Part shown: piece after piece, positions 4,416 through 8,833 of the stretch
Position numbering within the stretch: the first letter of the stretch is position 1
Layout: every line of letters begins with the position of its first letter
Assembly (NCBI GenBank): GCA_007127615.1
Contig: SKZB01000424.1
Coordinates: 1 to 8,833, forward strand
Reading direction: 5' to 3'
Length of the DNA: 8,833 nt
Source of the DNA: Phycisphaerales bacterium
Lineage (GTDB): Bacteria > Planctomycetota > Phycisphaerae > Phycisphaerales > SM1A02
Notes under the pieces: model-generated
The model's database searches: none
The model's input: only the letters and a program-made list of their open reading frames with translations
Told to the model about the DNA's origin: nothing
Position numbers and translations under genes: made by a program

Positions 4416-7400
4416 ATGCTACGAGCCATTGTCAGACTGTCGCTGGAGAACCGCGTGCTCGTCGTCGTCGCGGCGCTGGCGATATCCATGTACGGCCTGC
4501 TCTCACTGCCGCGTCTTCCCATTGACGTGCTGCCGGATCTGAACCGGCCGACGGTCACGATCATGACCGAAGCGCCGGGCCTGGCGCCGGAAGAGGTCGA
4601 GGTGCAGGTGACGTATCCGATCGAGACCGCCGTCAACGGCGCGATCGGGGTCGAGCGGGTGCGGAGTATCAGCGGCCTCGGGCTTTCCATCGTCTGGGTC
4701 GAGTTCGGATGGGAGACCGACATCCGCTTCAACCGCCAGGTCGTGCAGGAAGGGTTGACGCAGGTTGCGGATCAGCTGCCGCCGGGCATCGTGCCGCACA
4801 TGGGTCCGATCAGTTCGATCATGGGCGAGATCATGCTGATCGGGCTGACGGCGGAGGTTGATCAAGAGGATCTTTCGCCGATGCAGCAGCGCATGATCGC
4901 GGACTGGACGATCCGTCCCGCGCTGCTTTCGATCCCCGGGGTGTCGCAGATCACCGTCATGGGCGGCGATGTGCGCCAGTTCCAGGTTCGCGCCGATGCC
5001 GATCAGCTCAGGCGGTTCGAGCTCGGTATCACCGATCTGGAAGCGGCTCTGCGCGAAGCCAACGAAAACGCCGGCGGCGGATTTGTCACTGGCGATCATG
5101 AAGAGCTGGTCGTGCGCCATCTCGGCCGCGTGCAATCGGTCCCGGACATCGAGAACACGATCGTCGCCGTGCGGCGGAGTCACGATGTGGCGTTTCCGGT
5201 GCGCGTGCGCGATGTGGCCCGGGTGACGGAAGCGCCGGCGCTGATCAAGCGCGGCGAGGGTTCGATGGACGGCGCGCCCGCCGTCATCATGGCGATCTCC
5301 AAACAGCCCGATGCGGATACGCGGCGACTGACGGCGGCCATTGACGAGCGATTGGAGCAGCTTCGCCCGTCACTGCCCGAAGGACTCTACATCAACGCCG
5401 ATCTCTTTCGGCAATCGCACTTCATTACCACGGCCATTCACAATGTCATCGAAGCCCTGTGGCATGGCGCGGTGCTGGTGGTCATTGTGCTGGCGCTCTT
5501 TCTGCTGAACTTCCGCACGACGGCGATCACCCTCACGGCAATCCCGCTCTCCATCCTGACCACGTTCATCGTGTTCCACCTGATGGGCATGTCCATCAAC
5601 ACGATGACGCTCGGCGGACTGGCCGTCGCGATGGGGGAACTGGTCGATGATGCGATCGTCGGCGTGGAGAACGCGTACCGGCGGTTGCGCGAGAATCGGC
5701 AGCGGGAGAAACCGCAGGCCGCGTTGCGCGTGATCTTCAACGCGACGCTCGAAGTGCGCGGCCCGATCGTGATCGGGACGGTGATCGTTCTGCTGGTCTT
5801 CCTGCCGCTCTTCTTTCTGCCGGACATTGCCGGACGGCTCTTTCAGCCTCTGGCGATCGCGTACATCGTGAGCGTTCTGATGTCGATGGTGGTGTCGCTG
5901 ACGATTTCGCCGGTTCTGGCGCACTACCTGCTGCCGGGCATGGCGCAGATCCGGGGTGGCGGAAAGAGAAAGAAGGAGAACCGGGACGGATTCCTTTTGC
6001 GCGGCGCGAAGTGGCTGGCCCTGCGCTGCTACGGGTTCTCGCTTCCGCGGCCGGAAGCGGTCCTGATGATGTGCGGCATACTCGTCGTGGTGGCGATCAT
6101 CGGCGTCTTTCAGATGGGCCGGGAGTTTCTGCCGCACTTCAATGAGGGCACGGCCACGGTGAACGTGGTTGCCATGCCGGGTGTTTCGCTGAAGCAGGCC
6201 GATGAACTCGGTCGCATGGCCGAATCGATGCTGCTTGAGATTCCCGAGATCAAGGCGACCGGACGCCGCACCGGCCGTGCGGAGATGGATGAACACGCGC
6301 AGGAGGTGAATGCTTCGGAGATCGAAGTCGATTTCTGGACCCGGGCGGAAGCGCGCGATCCCGACGCGATGGCCGGGCACACCGGCCGCCGGCCGCCGTC
6401 ACGTCTGCGCCCGCGCGAGGAAGTCTTTATCGGGATTCGCGAGAAACTGGAAGCGATTCCCGGCATCAACATCGGCATCGGCCAGCCGATCAGCCACCGC
6501 ATCGACCACCTCGAGACGGGCGTCCGTGCTCAGATCGTCATCAAGATTTTCGGCGACGATCTGCGCCTGCTCCGGACGCTCGCGGAGCAGGCCTTCGAGG
6601 CGATGGCGCACGTGGACGGTGTGGTCGATCTGCAGATTCAGTCCCAGATGCAGATTCCGCAATTGCATTTCACCGTGGATCGCGATCGCGCCGCATCGTT
6701 CGGCTTCACGAGCCGCGATCTGGTGCGCTCGCTCGAGATCGCCACGCGCGGCCGGGCGATCTCGCAGGTGATCGACGGCGTGCGCACGTTTGACCTGGTG
6801 CTCGTCATGGATGAGCCGTGGCAGAACGACCCCGATCGGCTTGCGACGATGCGCCTGGTCTCCCCGACCGGCGCGATCGCGCTGGTGCGAGATGTGGTTG
6901 AGATCCGGGAGACACCCGGTCCGAACTCGATCTCACGCGAGAACACGCAGCGGACGATGGCGGTCTTCTGTAACGTGCAGGGGCGCGATCTCGGCGGTAC
7001 CGCCGTCGCGGTGCGCGAAGCGGTCATGGGCGCGATCGACTGGCCGGAAGGGTACTCGATGCAGCTTGAGGGCCAGTTTCTTTCGCAGCAGGAAGCGACC
7101 CGCATCATTCTGTTGCTCGGCCTGCTCTCGCTCCTGCTCATGTTCTTCATCCTCTACAGCTACTTCGGCAACTGGGTCATGCCCGCGCAGGTCATGCTCA
7201 ATATCCCCTTCGCGTTCATCGGCAGCGTCGGTGCGCTGCTGCTGGTCGGTGAAGACTTCAGCGTCGCCAGTCTCGTCGGCTTCATTTCGCTCTGCGGCAT
7301 CGCCAGTCGGAACGGCGTGCTGATGATCAGCCATTACCTGCACCTCATGGTGAATGAAGGCATGAAGTTCGGTGAGGAGATGGTGATCCGCGGCAGTCAG

Positions 7401-7673
7401 GAGCGCGTGGCGCCGGTACTCATGACCGCGCTCACGACCGGCCTCGGCCTGATTCCGCTCGCCATTGCCGCCGGTCAACCCGGCAGGGAGATTCTCTATC
7501 CGGTCGCGGTCGTCGTCATCGGCGGCCTGGTGACCAGCACCATTCTCGATTTCTTCGTTACGCCGACGGTCTTTCTGCGCTTCGCGAAGGATGCCGCCGA
7601 ACGCACCGTCGCGCGGCGCCTTTCCCACGATTCCAACCACTCACTTCAGGAGTTTCCCCATGTCCACCACTGA
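4416..7673 (+). CDS. czcA: Heavy-metal efflux RND pump, CzcA/CusA (HME) family
   Basis: This 1085-residue inner-membrane proton/metal antiporter works as a trimer with the adaptor. It has standard RND length and layout: TM1 (about 12-31), a periplasmic porter half, TM2-6 (about 342-505), TM7 (about 547-566), a second porter half, and TM8-12 (about 893-1052). TM4 carries GELVDDAIVGVEN (407-419); D411 and E418 have the spacing of CusA D405 and E412, the proton relay. The LVDDAIV variant differs from the classical CzcA, CnrA and CusA signatures, so the substrate cannot be read from it. The CusA Met in RIDM appears as H698 in RIDHLETG. Residues 642-666 are an Arg-rich segment I do not expect in the family. 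The C-terminus ends with a short His-rich tail (PHVHH). AGAAGGA (4403-4409) is the ribosome site. The 3' end overlaps the next gene by 14 bases. Confidence 0.93.
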   Translation: MLRAIVRLSLENRVLVVVAALAISMYGLLSLPRLPIDVLPDLNRPTVTIMTEAPGLAPEEVEVQVTYPIETAVNGAIGVERVRSISGLGLSIVWVEFGWETDIRFNRQVVQEGLTQVADQLPPGIVPHMGPISSIMGEIMLIGLTAEVDQEDLSPMQQRMIADWTIRPALLSIPGVSQITVMGGDVRQFQVRADADQLRRFELGITDLEAALREANENAGGGFVTGDHEELVVRHLGRVQSVPDIENTIVAVRRSHDVAFPVRVRDVARVTEAPALIKRGEGSMDGAPAVIMAISKQPDADTRRLTAAIDERLEQLRPSLPEGLYINADLFRQSHFITTAIHNVIEALWHGAVLVVIVLALFLLNFRTTAITLTAIPLSILTTFIVFHLMGMSINTMTLGGLAVAMGELVDDAIVGVENAYRRLRENRQREKPQAALRVIFNATLEVRGPIVIGTVIVLLVFLPLFFLPDIAGRLFQPLAIAYIVSVLMSMVVSLTISPVLAHYLLPGMAQIRGGGKRKKENRDGFLLRGAKWLALRCYGFSLPRPEAVLMMCGILVVVAIIGVFQMGREFLPHFNEGTATVNVVAMPGVSLKQADELGRMAESMLLEIPEIKATGRRTGRAEMDEHAQEVNASEIEVDFWTRAEARDPDAMAGHTGRRPPSRLRPREEVFIGIREKLEAIPGINIGIGQPISHRIDHLETGVRAQIVIKIFGDDLRLLRTLAEQAFEAMAHVDGVVDLQIQSQMQIPQLHFTVDRDRAASFGFTSRDLVRSLEIATRGRAISQVIDGVRTFDLVLVMDEPWQNDPDRLATMRLVSPTGAIALVRDVVEIRETPGPNSISRENTQRTMAVFCNVQGRDLGGTAVAVREAVMGAIDWPEGYSMQLEGQFLSQQEATRIILLLGLLSLLLMFFILYSYFGNWVMPAQVMLNIPFAFIGSVGALLLVGEDFSVASLVGFISLCGIASRNGVLMISHYLHLMVNEGMKFGEEMVIRGSQERVAPVLMTALTTGLGLIPLAIAAGQPGREILYPVAVVVIGGLVTSTILDFFVTPTVFLRFAKDAAERTVARRLSHDSNHSLQEFPHVHH
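7648..7652 (+). promoter_or_regulatory. Ribosome-binding site inside the pump gene for the next gene
   Basis: AGGAG lies seven bases before ATG 7660 and within the last codons of the pump gene. It fixes the start of the following gene and implies translational coupling. Confidence 0.65.
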
Positions 7674-8833
7674 CCCAACGATCCGGTCGCGACCATCGGT
7701 CGCCCGGGCGCTGTTGCTGGCGCTGACCCTGCTGTTGACCGGCAACGTCCTTGCCCAGCACGACCACGGCCACGATCATGACCACGATGACATCGAGTTC
7801 CCGGAACCGACGAACTTCGTCGAGGCCGCAGAACAGGCGTTGGAGATCGCCGGCCATCTGCGCGCAGACCTCGAGAGTCGCAGCTTCGATCACCTTCACG
7901 ATGACTCGATCGTTCTCGCCCGGGTCGCGCGGATGCTGGGCCGTCTCGCACTTGTCGGCGACAGCGGCGTGGCCCGGCCGCACGTGCGCGAAATCAATAT
8001 CGCCGGGCGCGAGCTCGCCATGATTGCCGATCGGCTGCACGATGCGGCGGATTCAAAGAACGAAACCGCCTGTCGCCGGCATCTGGAGGCGATGACGGAC
8101 CACCTCGCGGTCATTGAAGCGAATCTGAAAAGAGTCACCGGTCGGACCTACACCGCGACCATGACTTTGGCGCGCTCGCCGGTACCGGCCGGGCAGGATG
8201 TGGCGCTGCAGATCGCCATCAGAGACGACCGCGACCGGCCCATCACATCGTTTGATGTCGTTCACGAGCAGCGTCTGCATCTGATCGTCGTCTCGGACGA
8301 CCTCGATTGGTTTGCCCATCATCATCCGAGTTTGGACGATCAGGGTCACTTCGAACTGACCATGCAGTTCCCCGCTGGGGGCAGGTACCGATTGTTCCAC
8401 GATTTCAAGCCCGCCGGCATGCCCGCGGCGATCGCGAAGGCCGATCTGACCGTCGAGGGTGAGCGCCGGGAGCGCCGAACGCTGGAGCCGAATGTCGAAA
8501 GGCCGCAGCGTCTCGGTGAGTATGAAGTCGAATCGCACGGCCACCGGACGATCCACGCCGGGCGGGAGGGTGCACTCTGGTTCATCGTCCGGCACCGTGG
8601 TGAACCGGTCGAGCATTTTCAACCCTACCTCGGTGAGCGCGGCCACCTGGTTGCGATCAGCCGCGATCTTGCCCACTACGTTCACGCTCATCCGGCCGGC
8701 CACGACCACGACCACGATCACCAGCACCACGATCATGGCCACGACCAGCATGACCACGGTCATCATGCCGGCGCGCTCGGCTTCCACGTGAAGTTTCCCG
8801 AACCGGGCCTCTACCGCATGTGGGTCGAGTTCA
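7660..8833 (+). CDS. Exported two-domain (YtkA/FixH-like beta-sandwich) His-rich protein, 5' part
   Basis: The frame runs open from ATG 7660 to the window end (391 codons; stop not reached) and overlaps the pump gene by 14 bases in another frame. A signal peptide occupies about 1-32 (core ALLLALTLLLTGNVLA), leaving a mature start QHDHGHDHDHDD. Residues 50-157 look all-helical, possibly a small helical bundle (EAAEQALEIAGHL, HLEAMTDHLAVIEANL). Two related beta-sandwich modules follow. The first (about 163-266) has HLIVVSDDLDWFAHHHP and FPAGGRYRLFHDF. The second (about 288-391) has HFQPYLGERGHLVAISRDL, YVHAHP and FPEPGLYRMWVEF. Such modules resemble YtkA-like secreted domains. A 22-residue His/Asp/Gln insertion (348-369) interrupts the second module. 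The conserved His residues (HHHP, HAHP) may bind metal. A role in periplasmic metal sensing, capture or delivery to the pump is inferred from context only. Confidence 0.85.
   Translation, partial: MSTTDPTIRSRPSVARALLLALTLLLTGNVLAQHDHGHDHDHDDIEFPEPTNFVEAAEQALEIAGHLRADLESRSFDHLHDDSIVLARVARMLGRLALVGDSGVARPHVREINIAGRELAMIADRLHDAADSKNETACRRHLEAMTDHLAVIEANLKRVTGRTYTATMTLARSPVPAGQDVALQIAIRDDRDRPITSFDVVHEQRLHLIVVSDDLDWFAHHHPSLDDQGHFELTMQFPAGGRYRLFHDFKPAGMPAAIAKADLTVEGERRERRTLEPNVERPQRLGEYEVESHGHRTIHAGREGALWFIVRHRGEPVEHFQPYLGERGHLVAISRDLAHYVHAHPAGHDHDHDHQHHDHGHDQHDHGHHAGALGFHVKFPEPGLYRMWVEF
8701..8766 (+). repeat. Low-complexity His-codon tract
   Basis: Degenerate GAC/GAT-CAC/CAT repeats encode residues 348-369 of the last gene, with interspersed Gly and Gln. 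Both His and both Asp codons are used, so this is selection on the protein rather than recent DNA slippage. A similar tract at about 2470-2570 encodes the His-rich part of the first cluster gene. Confidence 0.7.

Noticed and set aside
5370..6380. 336-codon minus-strand open frame inside the pump gene, and similar ones at 4503-5183, 6933-7640 and 8053-8787
   Set aside because: These are antisense shadows of a strongly supported gene, expected in GC-rich DNA. Their His/Arg-rich or Val/Met-rich composition mirrors the coding strand.

Overview
The window is GC-rich bacterial DNA, most likely from a planctomycete of the Phycisphaerae type. The main clue is the partial gene at the left edge. It encodes a secreted protein built from repeated DDG.GPALYVGG / ARWDG..W units and ends in two dockerin-like calcium loops (DLDSDGTVNSSD and DLNADGLVNVSD, each followed by LLILL..WG), a C-terminus I associate with that class. 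This is inference from family knowledge, with no database support.

Layout, left to right. (1) 1-909, +: the 3' end of the repeat/dockerin protein. (2) 910-1437: 528 bp without a credible gene. It holds an in-phase array of 8-bp units (ccctccgt, then gcctccgt) at 1243-1333, several small dyads, and two near-identical short direct repeats (995-1009 and 1341-1356) that bracket the block. (3) 1438-2196, -: a complete SRAP/YedK (HMCES family) abasic-site DNA-crosslinking protein with Cys2, Asn78, Glu108 and His171 in place, plus a short tail ending PSLFD. (4) 2197-2292: a 96-bp divergent promoter region with a 20-bp dyad and a TATACT box six bases from the next start. (5) 2293-8833, +: a metal-handling gene cluster that runs off the right edge. 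It comprises a small exported His/Cys-rich protein, a periplasmic adaptor (CzcB/CusB type), a 1085-residue heavy-metal RND pump (CzcA/CusA type), and the first 391 residues of an exported protein with two tandem beta-sandwich modules. The last gene overlaps the pump gene by 14 bases. It is open to the window end and is easy to miss because its stop lies outside.

Functional reading: adaptor and pump form the inner-membrane and periplasmic parts of an efflux complex. No outer-membrane channel gene and no regulator are visible in the window. All four cluster products carry histidine-rich segments on their exported or terminal parts. This suggests that periplasmic metal capture is built into every component, and it favours a divalent metal (Zn, Co, Ni, Cd) over Cu(I)/Ag(I). 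In the pump, the proton-relay residues are present (D411, E418), but a methionine that binds copper in CusA appears to be replaced by histidine (H698). The least familiar components are the His/Cys-rich first protein and the tandem-module last protein with a His-rich insertion inside its second module. Strong dyads sit in the divergent promoter and just after the first gene, and could control expression.
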